NCBI GenBank assembly: GCA_902555695.1
Contig: CACDTV010000010.1
Span: 1-43,369, forward strand
From: an uncultured Alphaproteobacteria bacterium
GTDB taxonomy: Bacteria; Pseudomonadota; Alphaproteobacteria; HIMB59
Length of the DNA: 43,369 nt
Reading direction: 5' to 3'
In this document: piece after piece, positions 18,037 through 26,560 of the stretch
Numbering within the stretch: the stretch's first letter is position 1
Layout: the number at the start of each line of letters is the position of its first letter
Translations under genes and position numbers: made by a program
Notes under the pieces: model-generated
Told to the model about the DNA's origin: nothing
Seen by the model: only the letters and a program-made list of their open reading frames with translations
Databases searched by the model: none

Positions 18037-19314
18037 TTACTGATATGCCTTGAGATTTAACTCAGCGCTATCAATACCTGCTTTTTGAACTGCATCTGGT
18101 ACACGTAACCAATTCATCATTTTCATAATAAATGATAAACCATAACCAGGTACAAATCCTACTAAGAACATGACTATACATCCAACTAACTGTCCACCAA
18201 AACTTGTTGGAGGAATATCACCAGATGCTGGATAGCCTGATGCAAATAATCCCATTGCAATCACACCCCATATACCGGCAACTCCGTGAACAGAGATAGC
18301 TCCTACTGGATCATCGATCTTGAAAACACTATGTAACCAATTATTCGCAGGAATAATTATCACACCGCCAACAAAACCAAGAACAAAGGCTAATCCTGGA
18401 TACCAAACATCAAGTCCCGACGCACAGGAGAATATACCTGCAAGTCCACCTGACATCATCCAGAATGGGTTACCTTTACTCATCCAAAATGCACCAATCA
18501 TTCCACCGCCAAGACCCATTAGGGTATTGAATGCGAAAGAAGATAGTGTTGCTGGAGCACCGTAAATGTTTATCCAACCACCAAACTCTGCACCTGCCCA
18601 GATTAAACAACCACCGAGGAATCCGAAGAAACCAACAATAATCATTAACAAGCCTATAAATGAGAAACGAAGGTCATGACCCTCAATCTCATTCGCAGAA
18701 CCGTCAGCATTGTATTTACCAACTCTAGGACCTAAGTTTAAGACAACTCCGAAAGCAAACCAACCTGCTACCATGTGAACAACACCAGCTGCTCCAACAT
18801 CATGATATCCAAATTGTGTTACTAACCATCCATCAGGATGCCAGCCCCATGAAGCGGCTAAGATCCAAGCTACTGATCCTAAAACAACAGCTAAGAAAGT
18901 AAATGAGCTAATTCTAATTCTCTCAAGAACAGATCCTGAAAAAATAGATGCTGTGGTACAAGCAAATAATGTAAATGCCGCCCAGAAAACACCTGTGGCT
19001 TGGTCACTTAACATTGGTCCCATTGATACGTTCCAAGGGGTTCCATAACCCTCTAGCTCAATAGGAGTAAATCCCATTGGGAATGCTAAATAAATATACC
19101 AACCAAATAACCAGAAGGTTGGTATCATAAACGCGAACGCTAAAAGGTTTTTTGTAGCTGAAGAGACCGCGTTTTTAAAACGAGACGATCCTACTTCATA
19201 CATCAAGAAACCTACGTGAATTGCAATCATTAACGCAGTACACCACCAATAGTAAGCTTCCATACTGACGTTCGCTTGCATCATCACGTACGATTCAAGT
19301 TCTTCAAGTGTCAT
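18037..19314 (-). CDS. amt: ammonium transporter Amt
   Basis: This is a 425-residue Amt/MEP/Rh-family channel for ammonium uptake with about eleven membrane helices. The twin histidines of the pore are seen at H180 (GAAGVVHMVAG) and H343 (AISVHGVAGIWG); the aromatic gate residues lie in the WAAFTLFAC region and in SSF/TLMG segments. There is no GlnK gene beside it. The start has a good ribosome-binding site (AAGGAG). It is divergent from gmaS with a 233-bp intergenic region, which suggests that ammonium uptake and methylamine use are controlled together. It may also import methylammonium. Confidence 0.96.
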   Translation of the reverse strand: MTLEELESYVMMQANVSMEAYYWWCTALMIAIHVGFLMYEVGSSRFKNAVSSATKNLLAFAFMIPTFWLFGWYIYLAFPMGFTPIELEGYGTPWNVSMGPMLSDQATGVFWAAFTLFACTTASIFSGSVLERIRISSFTFLAVVLGSVAWILAASWGWHPDGWLVTQFGYHDVGAAGVVHMVAGWFAFGVVLNLGPRVGKYNADGSANEIEGHDLRFSFIGLLMIIVGFFGFLGGCLIWAGAEFGGWINIYGAPATLSSFAFNTLMGLGGGMIGAFWMSKGNPFWMMSGGLAGIFSCASGLDVWYPGLAFVLGFVGGVIIIPANNWLHSVFKIDDPVGAISVHGVAGIWGVIAMGLFASGYPASGDIPPTSFGGQLVGCIVMFLVGFVPGYGLSFIMKMMNWLRVPDAVQKAGIDSAELNLKAYQ

Positions 19315-19340
19315 TATATGATCTCCTTATAAATTATTAC

Positions 19341-19364
19341 TTTTTATTTTTATAAAAATAAAAA
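19341..19364. repeat. 24-bp perfect AT palindrome in amt leader
   Basis: The half-site TTTTTATTTTTA is followed directly by its reverse complement. It lies 27-50 bp upstream of the amt start codon, within the probable leader. It could form a leader hairpin in RNA or be a protein site, but pure A/T content also makes chance plausible. Confidence 0.35.
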
Positions 19365-19509
19365 AGGACAGAGAAAAAATCTTTTTACAACTTTATAGAA
19401 TCTTCTTTCCTGTACTTTTATGTATTTTACTTTTAATTGACTTAATTATAAAATCAAAAGAAGTTAATTAATGTTAAAAAAAGATTGAGTTCAATTGTTT
19501 TTTTAATGG

Positions 19510-19526
19510 TATGCACTATTTGCATA
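19510..19526. promoter_or_regulatory. inverted repeat TATGCA-N5-TGCATA before gmaS
   Basis: A perfect 6-bp inverted repeat with a 5-bp spacer (CTATT) ends 21 bp before the gmaS ATG. The spacer length is that of a dimer-type operator. It differs from the IclR-like operators elsewhere in the window, so it would be the site of another regulator. It does not fit a sigma-54 -24/-12 promoter. Confidence 0.4.
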
Positions 19527-19547
19527 TTCAAATAGAGGAGATATATA

Positions 19548-20855
19548 ATGGCAACAAACCTTCACCAATTTGCTAAAAAAAATGGTGTCAAATATTTTTT
19601 TGTAAGCTTTGTAGATTTATTTGGGGTGCTTAGATCAAAGCTTGTACCTGCAACAGCTATAGATGAAATTCAATCTGAAGGAGCTGGATTTGCAGGTTTT
19701 GCAACATGGCTTGATATGTCTCCAGCTGACTCTGATATGTTTGGTATGCCTGATGGTGATAGTGTTATCCAGCTTCCTTGGAATAAAGAAATAGCTTGGG
19801 TTGCATCTGATTTGTATATGGATGGTAAACCAGTAGAAGCTTCACCTAGAATAGCCTTAAAAAGACAAATAGAAAAAGCAGCTAAAAAAAATCTTTATAT
19901 GAAGTCAGGTGTTGAATGTGAATTTTTTTTGGTCAATGAAGACGGGACATCTTTATCAGATCAAAGGGATACGCAAGCAAAACCATGCTATGACTCCTCT
20001 GCTTTAATGAGAAGATATCATGTTATCACTGAGATATGTGACTCAATGATTGCCCTAGGATGGAAACCTTACCAAAACGATCATGAAGATGCGAATGGGC
20101 AATTTGAAATGAACTGGGATTTCTCGGATTGTTTAGTAACAGCAGATAGACATGCTTTTTTTAAATTCATGGTGAAATCTATTGCAGAAAAACATTCACT
20201 AAGGGCAACTTTCATGCCCAAACCTTTTACAAATTTAACAGGTAATGGATGTCATTGTCATATTTCTATTTGGGATAAATCTGGCAAAAAAAATATGTTT
20301 TTAGATAAAAAAGATGAATTAGGTTTATCCAAAACTGGTTATAATTTCTTAGGTGGAATAATGGAAAGCGCGGACAAAATGGCTGCTGTTTTTAACCCAA
20401 CTGTAAACTCCTATAAAAGAATTAACGGTAGTGTAACAACATCAGGTGCAACATGGTCGCCAAGCTCGATTACTTGGGCAGGTAACAACAGGACACACAT
20501 GGTAAGAGTTCCTGGAGCAGGAAGATTTGAATTAAGATTAATGGATGGAGCTACAAATCCTTATTTACTTCAAGCAGGTATTTTACTTTTAGGTTTGGAC
20601 GGTTTAAATAATAAAAGAGACCCTGGAAAACGATTAGATATTAATATGTACACAGAGGGTCACAAGGCTGGGAAAGTAAAAAAATTGCCATTAAATCTTC
20701 TTGATGCAATACGTGATTTTGATAAATCAAAAATCATTAGAGCAGGTTTTGGTGATGATTTAGTCAATAGCTATGTAAAATTAAAAAATCAAGATTGGGG
20801 TACTTTTAATAAACACCTTTCTAGTTGGGAAAGAGAAACAACTCTAGATTGTTAA
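19548..20855 (+). CDS. gmaS: gamma-glutamylmethylamide synthetase GmaS
   Basis: GmaS joins methylamine to glutamate with ATP, the first step of the indirect N-methylglutamate route. The 435-residue GS-fold protein strongly resembles roseobacter GmaS as I recall it, including the opening MATNLHQFAKKNGVKYF and GAGFAGFATWLDM. Catalytic positions are present: Asp23 in FVDLFG, GVECEFFL, EDANGQFEMNW, GNGCHCHIS and GRFELRLMD. A good ribosome-binding site (GAGGAG) precedes the ATG. It is divergent from amt and followed after 7 bp by an uncharacterised gene. The rest of the pathway (mgs, mgd) lies 9-16 kb downstream on the other strand. Confidence 0.92.
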   Translation: MATNLHQFAKKNGVKYFFVSFVDLFGVLRSKLVPATAIDEIQSEGAGFAGFATWLDMSPADSDMFGMPDGDSVIQLPWNKEIAWVASDLYMDGKPVEASPRIALKRQIEKAAKKNLYMKSGVECEFFLVNEDGTSLSDQRDTQAKPCYDSSALMRRYHVITEICDSMIALGWKPYQNDHEDANGQFEMNWDFSDCLVTADRHAFFKFMVKSIAEKHSLRATFMPKPFTNLTGNGCHCHISIWDKSGKKNMFLDKKDELGLSKTGYNFLGGIMESADKMAAVFNPTVNSYKRINGSVTTSGATWSPSSITWAGNNRTHMVRVPGAGRFELRLMDGATNPYLLQAGILLLGLDGLNNKRDPGKRLDINMYTEGHKAGKVKKLPLNLLDAIRDFDKSKIIRAGFGDDLVNSYVKLKNQDWGTFNKHLSSWERETTLDC

Positions 20856-20862
20856 ATTATTA

Positions 20863-21417
20863 ATGACACCTGAAGTTTTACAAGAAAAGTTTCTTGATTG
20901 GCAATGTCAATCTAGAATTCAGGCATTTAGAACACAAAATGGTAGACCAAACTCATCTATGGCACCAATATTGCTTGATAAGAAAGGAAATGAACTTCTA
21001 AGAATTATTGTTGTAATTTCAGAAAATGATCCTGTAAACACGACAAAACTATTTGAACACACATTTAAACGAACTTACGATCCAGCTGATCGATTTGATA
21101 AAATGAATAAATTTTTATCTTCTGAATATTTTATGGATAAAGATAAATTTTCAGACTCTTTATTTGCTACTTTTCCAAAAAATTCAAGCATCTCAAAAAA
21201 AGTAGTTAAAGATGGCTCATGTATTTTAGATTTTATTCACCTTTCTACAAATTATAGATTGTCATGTTCTCCTTTTATTCTCGATAAAAATGAGGAACAT
21301 TGGGAAAATATTTTTTGGCATAATAAAAATTTTAATCCTGGTTTGGGGAATGACATAGATGTTATAAAGTTTATTCCAAATTGGAAAAAATCTAAATTAA
21401 TAAGAATTAAAGATTAA
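20863..21417 (+). CDS. conserved-looking protein downstream of gmaS, unknown function
   Basis: This 184-residue protein starts 7 bp after gmaS and is surely cotranscribed. It is soluble, with no signal peptide or membrane helix; it contains repeated aromatic/charged segments (FKRTYDPADRFDKM, EEHWENIFWHNKNF) and no catalytic motif I recognise. The position suggests an accessory role in methylamine use. A strong terminator follows. Calling it an enzyme would go beyond the evidence. Confidence 0.75.
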   Translation: MTPEVLQEKFLDWQCQSRIQAFRTQNGRPNSSMAPILLDKKGNELLRIIVVISENDPVNTTKLFEHTFKRTYDPADRFDKMNKFLSSEYFMDKDKFSDSLFATFPKNSSISKKVVKDGSCILDFIHLSTNYRLSCSPFILDKNEEHWENIFWHNKNFNPGLGNDIDVIKFIPNWKKSKLIRIKD

Positions 21418-21430
21418 AATATTTGAAAGG

Positions 21431-21454
21431 ATAAGGGAGCAAAGGCTCCCTTAT
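21431..21454. terminator. bidirectional terminator between gmaS and glx operons
   Basis: A perfect 10-bp stem (ATAAGGGAGC / GCTCCCTTAT) with loop AAAG and A/T-rich flanks lies between the stops of two convergent transcription units (21417 and 21465). The following TTATAAAATTTT provides a T-rich tail on the plus strand. Confidence 0.85.
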
Positions 21455-21464
21455 TTATAAAATT

Positions 21465-21941
21465 TTACTCAACTAACTTAAAGTTCTCACCCTTAGCGTA
21501 TGTTCTTTTTAACTGTACCAAGGGATGATTAGGTGACATTTGAAACTTAATTAAAAGTTCTCTTGCTAACATATCTCTATCTTGTTGGTTTTTTGGAAGT
21601 TTAATCTTCTTTGGCAAAGTGATCCAAGCGTTTGCATTTCTGTCAAACACAGCAGGGGTATCACCTTCAAAACCCATATGGATGTCCTCTAACCAATTTA
21701 AATCATCCCAACCCATAATTTCGATATATTGTTTAAGAAATGGTGTTAAGTGCTTGTAATCAGGAATTAAGTTAACATCATAACGATAGCCAATATGCTG
21801 GCCAATCATTTTTTCTCTTGATGTTTTAATTTCCTTATCTTTTAATTTAGCTCCGCCGACAACTTGATAACCTTTTGACTTAGTAGGTTTTTTTGATTTT
21901 GCAGAAGTTGATTTCTTTTTTGTAACTTTCTTCTTAACCAT
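21465..21941 (-). CDS. Lys-rich-tail protein at end of glx operon, unknown function
   Basis: This 158-residue protein begins with about 25 residues dominated by Lys, Ser and Thr (VKKKVTKKKSTSAKSKK), followed by a globular part with GQHIGYRYDVNLIPDY, MGWDDLNWLEDIHMGFEGD and a C-terminal helix-rich stretch. No known domain comes to mind. It starts 9 bp after the glxD stop and is the last gene of the six-gene operon. The globular part looks like a small protein-binding or regulatory subunit, and the basic tail could bind nucleic acid or membranes; both are guesses. Confidence 0.8.
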   Translation of the reverse strand: MVKKKVTKKKSTSAKSKKPTKSKGYQVVGGAKLKDKEIKTSREKMIGQHIGYRYDVNLIPDYKHLTPFLKQYIEIMGWDDLNWLEDIHMGFEGDTPAVFDRNANAWITLPKKIKLPKNQQDRDMLARELLIKFQMSPNHPLVQLKRTYAKGENFKLVE

Positions 21942-21950
21942 AATACTCTC

Positions 21951-23285
21951 CTAAATTGAGTGGTAGTTATCTACACCTACTGTTAAATCTGTACCAGCTA
22001 ATGGAACTTTAGCCATTGCTGATGACTCCATTGTCAATGCAGCTAGATCTTCTGGCTCAAGTGAGTGAATGTTTGTCTTTCCACATGCTCTTGCTAACAT
22101 TTGGCACTCAAGAGTCATAGTGCTAAGCAAATTATAAACTCTTTCTGCTGCCTCTGTTGGGTCTAATCTACTTCTAAGAACAGGATCCTGTGTGGCCACA
22201 CCAACTGGACATCTACCAGTATGACAATGATAGCAGTAACCTGCCTCCACTCCCATTTCTTTTTCATAATCAGCTTCTGGAATATCTTTGTTACAGTTCA
22301 GTGCTACTAATCCAGCTGTACCGATAGCAATAGCATCTGCCCCAAGAGCTAAGGCTTTAGCCATATCAGCTCCATCTCTAATACCTCCAGCAAATACCAA
22401 TGATATTTCACCAGTTTTACCAACATCGTCCAAAGCTCTTCTTGCTTCTCTAATTGCCCCAATACCAGGAATACCAGTATTAGCTGCTGCGATGTGTGGG
22501 CCAGCTGCTGTTGAGCCTTCCATAGAGTCTAAAAATATAGAGTCAGGGTCACATTTTGCTGCCATTCTGACATCGTCATAAACTCTTGATGCTCCTAACT
22601 TCAATTGAATTGGTACTTGATTGTCAGTTAATTCTCTTAATTCTTGAACCTTAAGAGCTAAATCGTCTGGTCCCATCCAGTCTGGGTGTCTAGCAGGAGA
22701 TCTTTGATCAATACCAGCAGGCAACGATCTCATCTCAGCTACTTGGTCAGTAACTTTCTGGCCCATTAGGTGACCGCCCATCCCAACTTTTTGACCTTGG
22801 CCAATGAAAACCTCAATGGCGTCAGCTAATTGAGCATGGTGTGGGTTGAAGCCATACCTGGATTGAATACATTGATAATACCATTTGTGAGAGTACCTTC
22901 TCTCATCAGGTATCATACCCCCTTCTCCAGAGCAAGTTGCACTTCCAGCCATTGATGAACCTCTAGCTAAAGCAGTTTTTGCTTCATAAGAAAGAGCACC
23001 AAAACTCATACTTGTTATGTAAACAGGAATATCAAGTTTGATAGGGTTTTTTGCTCTAGGACCTATTATTGTTTCTGTTAGACACTTCTCTCTGTAACCT
23101 TCAATAACAAATCTTGTTAATGTGCCTGGTAAAAAAACTAAATCATCCCAGTGAGGAATTTTTTTCATTAACGCCATACCACGCATACGATAACGACCAA
23201 GTTGTGATTTGATATGAATGTCGTCCATTACCTCGGGGGTAAAAATTGAGTTTTGTCCTAATAATTGTGTATTACGTTTTGCCAT
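21951..23285 (-). CDS. glxD: GlxD: FMN-binding glutamate-synthase-domain protein (set 1)
   Basis: This 444-residue protein corresponds to the FMN/synthase domain of glutamate synthase. Visible features are the FMN-barrel segments FGALSYEAKTALARG, GEGGMIPDERR, LKLGASRVYDD and FAGGIRDGADMAKALALGADA, and a cysteine cluster C-x2-C-x4-C in YCYHCHTGRCPVGVATQDP, the place of the 3Fe-4S cluster in glutamate synthases. With GlxB and GlxC it forms the three parts of a split glutamate-synthase-like enzyme. It overlaps glxC by 1 base. In the N-methylglutamate route the equivalent subunit moves an amine from a glutamyl amide to 2-oxoglutarate; the substrate here is unknown. Confidence 0.9.
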   Translation of the reverse strand: MAKRNTQLLGQNSIFTPEVMDDIHIKSQLGRYRMRGMALMKKIPHWDDLVFLPGTLTRFVIEGYREKCLTETIIGPRAKNPIKLDIPVYITSMSFGALSYEAKTALARGSSMAGSATCSGEGGMIPDERRYSHKWYYQCIQSRYGFNPHHAQLADAIEVFIGQGQKVGMGGHLMGQKVTDQVAEMRSLPAGIDQRSPARHPDWMGPDDLALKVQELRELTDNQVPIQLKLGASRVYDDVRMAAKCDPDSIFLDSMEGSTAAGPHIAAANTGIPGIGAIREARRALDDVGKTGEISLVFAGGIRDGADMAKALALGADAIAIGTAGLVALNCNKDIPEADYEKEMGVEAGYCYHCHTGRCPVGVATQDPVLRSRLDPTEAAERVYNLLSTMTLECQMLARACGKTNIHSLEPEDLAALTMESSAMAKVPLAGTDLTVGVDNYHSI

Positions 23286-24121
23286 TAGCCTAATATTCCT
23301 TTCTTTTCTGCTGGCTCTAGATTGTCATAATTCCAGAGCATTCTTCCTGCAACGTATTTCTTAAATTTTGAAGCTGGGACCTTGCAATCAATCTCAGCAT
23401 TTTTAATTTTTTGTTCTAGCCATCTAACCTCGTGTTCATTCATTTCACCAGGTACGCAGTCTGTTCCAAGCGAATGAGGCTCTCCTCCTACAAAAATGAT
23501 TCCATCATACATTGAGTCACCCATGTTTGCGTTTACATCACCACAAACGATAATTCTTCCTCTTTGCATCATAAATCCAGTGTAAGCTCCAGCATTTCCG
23601 CCAATAAGAATAGTGCCACCTTTCATATCAATTCCAGTTCTTGCACCTGCATCGCCTTTAACTATAAGGTCACCGCCTCTAAGAGCAGCTCCAAAACAAG
23701 ATCCTGCATTGTTTTCAACAACAACTTTTCCTGACATCATATTTTCAGCACATGACCAACCAACTCTTCCGTTAACTCTCACTGTTGGTCCATCGATACA
23801 ACCGATACCAAAATAACCTAAGCTACCCTCAAAGATTAAGTTTAACTTATTTAGAATTCCCACACCAAGTGAGTGTTTTGCACCAGGGTTTTTAATAACT
23901 ATAGACCCATATCCCTTTCGAATTGCATCTCTAATTTTTTGATTCAAGTCATGAGCATCGATGCCTTCACAATCAATGGAGGTTCTTTTATTAAAATCAA
24001 CTTCGTGATTACCGTAGTAGGTATAATTTTCTTCTTCTGTTACTTCAAAATATAATTTTTGCGATCTACCTGATAAATTTTCATCATCAAAAGCAGTAGT
24101 TCTTTTTGTTATGCCTGCCAT
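23285..24121 (-). CDS. glxC: GlxC: glutamate synthase GXGXG-domain protein (set 1)
   Basis: This 278-residue protein is a right-handed beta-helix built of repeated glycine-rich turns (GGDLIVKGDAGARTG, GGTILIGGNAGAYTG, GRIIVCGDVNANMGD), matching the C-terminal GXGXG domain of glutamate synthase large subunits. It is about 50 residues longer than the second GlxC in this window, mainly through an N-terminal extension. It overlaps glxB by 13 bases and glxD by 1, suggesting translational coupling into one complex. Confidence 0.9.
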   Translation of the reverse strand: MAGITKRTTAFDDENLSGRSQKLYFEVTEEENYTYYGNHEVDFNKRTSIDCEGIDAHDLNQKIRDAIRKGYGSIVIKNPGAKHSLGVGILNKLNLIFEGSLGYFGIGCIDGPTVRVNGRVGWSCAENMMSGKVVVENNAGSCFGAALRGGDLIVKGDAGARTGIDMKGGTILIGGNAGAYTGFMMQRGRIIVCGDVNANMGDSMYDGIIFVGGEPHSLGTDCVPGEMNEHEVRWLEQKIKNAEIDCKVPASKFKKYVAGRMLWNYDNLEPAEKKGILG

Positions 24122-25050
24122 ACTTTTACCTCCGCTTCATAAGGGTCATATGTTTTAATTTCGTGAGGAAATATATTCCTAATTGCAACTTCCTCTGATG
24201 CACATGCTACGATGTCTTTACTTTCGTAGATTACCATTGGCTTAGCGGCCATGTGGTCTTTGGCCATTCCCAACTGATCCTTTGTTGCTACAACATATGT
24301 AAAAACTCCATCGAGCTCATCCAAGCTATCATGCATAGCTTTTTCTAGTTCAATACCGTTAGCCATCTTATCAGCTATGTAGACAGCAATTATTTCTGAG
24401 TCACAATTTGAATTAAACCTGTAACCTTTTCTTTCAAGTACTCTTCGATTGCCCCAATAATTAGTCAATTGACCATTGTGAACAACTGACACATCCTCAA
24501 AAGGGAAAGCCCAATAAGGGTGTGCAGATTTAATATCTACATCAGACTCGGTAGCCATCCTTGTATGGCCAATACCGTGTGTACCCATAAATTTATCAAG
24601 GCCATATTGATTGGATACAGTATTTGCATCGCCTAAGTCTTTAATGAGTTCAAGACCCTTACCAATTGATAAAATTTCAGTTTTTTCGACTGTTTCTATC
24701 TCAGTAGCCAAATCTGTGAGGTCACCTTTAAAATCAAATATATATCTGAAAGCGTATGGGGTGCTGGAGCTTTCTTTTGTTACTTTAGCACCATGTTTTT
24801 TTAAAATAGAGTCGACAGCATTTTTTCTATTTTTTAAATCAGCAGGTGAGTCGACAGTTGCATTTACCTTTTCAGCCTCGTTTTCAGATATTTTAAATCT
24901 CATTACGAAGCCTTTTTTTAAAGGTGTTCCGTACATAGCATATCCTGTTGAGTCAGGTCCCCTATGTTTAAGACCTTGTAACATAAGGCCCATTTGTTCA
25001 CCGACGTTGACTGTCTTCTTTTTATTTATAACTCCAGCTATTCCACACAT
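24109..25050 (-). CDS. glxB: GlxB: class II glutamine amidotransferase subunit (set 1)
   Basis: This N-terminal-nucleophile amidotransferase has 313 residues. Met is followed by Cys2 (MCGIAGVI), which is the catalytic residue after Met removal; HRGPDSTGYA, GIGHTRMAT, AHPYWAFP and VVHNGQLTNYW are the other GATase II motifs. It would release an amine or ammonia from a gamma-glutamyl amide and pass it to GlxD. It lies between the GS-fold gene and glxC, with a GGAG ribosome-binding site. Confidence 0.93.
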   Translation of the reverse strand: MCGIAGVINKKKTVNVGEQMGLMLQGLKHRGPDSTGYAMYGTPLKKGFVMRFKISENEAEKVNATVDSPADLKNRKNAVDSILKKHGAKVTKESSSTPYAFRYIFDFKGDLTDLATEIETVEKTEILSIGKGLELIKDLGDANTVSNQYGLDKFMGTHGIGHTRMATESDVDIKSAHPYWAFPFEDVSVVHNGQLTNYWGNRRVLERKGYRFNSNCDSEIIAVYIADKMANGIELEKAMHDSLDELDGVFTYVVATKDQLGMAKDHMAAKPMVIYESKDIVACASEEVAIRNIFPHEIKTYDPYEAEVKVWQA

Positions 25051-25069
25051 ACTTTTCTCCTATCTTATC

Positions 25070-26539
25070 TTATGGTAAGCAATCTAGGTATTTATCGAGA
25101 TCCCATTGAGTCGGAGTTGCTAAAAATTCTTCCCACTCATCTCTTTTATACTCCATAAACACTTTCATCATGTCACCTGGTAGAGCATCTTGTATTACCT
25201 TGTCGGTTTCTAATCGATCTAATGCCTCACCAAGAGTCATTGGTAATTTTTCAACTTGCTTACCAGCTTTCATTTGTTCATACATATTTTGTTGTTCAGG
25301 TTTGCCTGGATCCATTTTCTTTGAAATACCATGATCGAATGCTTTCAACAGACCGCTTCCCATTAAGTATGGGTTGTGGGCTGAGTCAACTGATCGATAT
25401 TCAAATCTACCAGGGGCAGATACCCTTAAACCACAGGTTCTGTTTTGATATCCCCAGTCCGCATAAACTGGAGCCCAAAAACCTGTATCCCAAAGTCTTC
25501 TATATGAATTCACAGTTGAGGAACCCAAGGCTGTTAAAGCAGGAAGGTGTTCCATAACACCACCAATGGCTTGAAGGCCTATTTTTCCAGGAATTCTTCT
25601 ATCTTTTCCGTCTGGCATAAAGACATTTGTACCTCCCCTACGGTGATGAAATACATTTTCCATACCTGGGATAGTCTTGTTACCACATGGTATTAACTCA
25701 TCTTTTCCGCCCTTCCAGAGTGAAATATTTGTGTGACACCCAGAAGCAGACACGCCAACAAATGGTTTACTCAAAAAACAAGCAATCAAATTAAATTCTC
25801 TTGCTACTTGAGCACAGATTTGTCTGTAAGTTGATAACCTGTCAGCGTTTCTAACAACATCATCGTAGTTGAAATTTAGTTCTAATTGTCCAGGCGCGTC
25901 CTCATGGTCACCTTGGATAATGTCCAAGCCCATTGCACGTGAATACTCAATTACTTTCATGTAAACAGGTCTTAATGATTCAAATTGATCAATGTGATAG
26001 CAATAGGGCTTAGAGAAACCTGAACCGGTCGGTGAACCATCTTCGTTTTTTGTTAACCACATCATTTCAGGTTCTGTCCCTGCTCGTAATTCTAGTTTGT
26101 GTTTCTTTTTAAATTCTTCGTGGGCTCTTTTTAAGTTGCCTCTGCAATCAGATGTAAGATATCCACCAGGATCTTTTTCTTCTTCCCTGTTTCTAAAACA
26201 AGTACAAAAAACTCTGGCAATTCTTTTATCCCATGGAATTTGAACAAATGTTTCAGGGTCAGGTATACCCACTAATTCGTGAGCCTCTGGTCCATAACCT
26301 ATGTAATCACCATGTCTATTTGTAAATAGATTAGCAGTAGCTCCATAAACTAATTGGAAACCTTTATTGGCTACACTCTCCCAATGATCTGCAGGAACAC
26401 CTTTACCTACAATTCGACCTGTAACAGAAATAAATTGATAATAAATGTACTCAATTCCTAATTTATCAATTTTTTTTCTAACTTGTTTTATATAGTCTTG
26501 TCTCTTTTTATCCTTAACGTACGTTTCTAGCGCTGTCAT
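25070..26539 (-). CDS. GlnT-like GS-fold protein with altered ammonium site
   Basis: This 489-residue protein of the GS fold is of the GlnT type often found beside glxBCD. Metal/ATP residues are kept: GTEPEMMWL, EDAPGQLELNF, SGCHTNIS and GRFEYRSVD. The segment FISVTGRIVGK, however, has Ser38 where GmaS (FVDLFG) and the 465-residue homologue (WIDFLG) have Asp, the residue which in assimilatory GS deprotonates ammonium. It is therefore unlikely to be an ordinary glutamine synthetase and may ligate an amine to glutamate. It follows the FAD oxidoreductase by 21 bp and precedes glxB by 19 bp, with a GGAGGAGG ribosome-binding site. Confidence 0.87.
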   Translation of the reverse strand: MTALETYVKDKKRQDYIKQVRKKIDKLGIEYIYYQFISVTGRIVGKGVPADHWESVANKGFQLVYGATANLFTNRHGDYIGYGPEAHELVGIPDPETFVQIPWDKRIARVFCTCFRNREEEKDPGGYLTSDCRGNLKRAHEEFKKKHKLELRAGTEPEMMWLTKNEDGSPTGSGFSKPYCYHIDQFESLRPVYMKVIEYSRAMGLDIIQGDHEDAPGQLELNFNYDDVVRNADRLSTYRQICAQVAREFNLIACFLSKPFVGVSASGCHTNISLWKGGKDELIPCGNKTIPGMENVFHHRRGGTNVFMPDGKDRRIPGKIGLQAIGGVMEHLPALTALGSSTVNSYRRLWDTGFWAPVYADWGYQNRTCGLRVSAPGRFEYRSVDSAHNPYLMGSGLLKAFDHGISKKMDPGKPEQQNMYEQMKAGKQVEKLPMTLGEALDRLETDKVIQDALPGDMMKVFMEYKRDEWEEFLATPTQWDLDKYLDCLP

Positions 26540-26560
26540 TTTATTCCTCCTCCTTTTACA

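Noticed and set aside
19500-19530. Sigma-54 promoter before gmaS
   Set aside because: GG and GC dinucleotides are present, but 12 bases apart instead of the 10 needed for the -24/-12 pattern.
24611-25078. 155-codon plus-strand frame opposite glxB
   Set aside because: It is antisense to a well-conserved catalytic gene, has no ribosome-binding site and no recognisable protein features.
15161-26539. Reading the three GS-fold genes as assimilatory glutamine synthetases
   Set aside because: None resembles GlnA in length, motif detail or context; all are linked to amine-metabolism genes, and one lacks the ammonium-site Asp.
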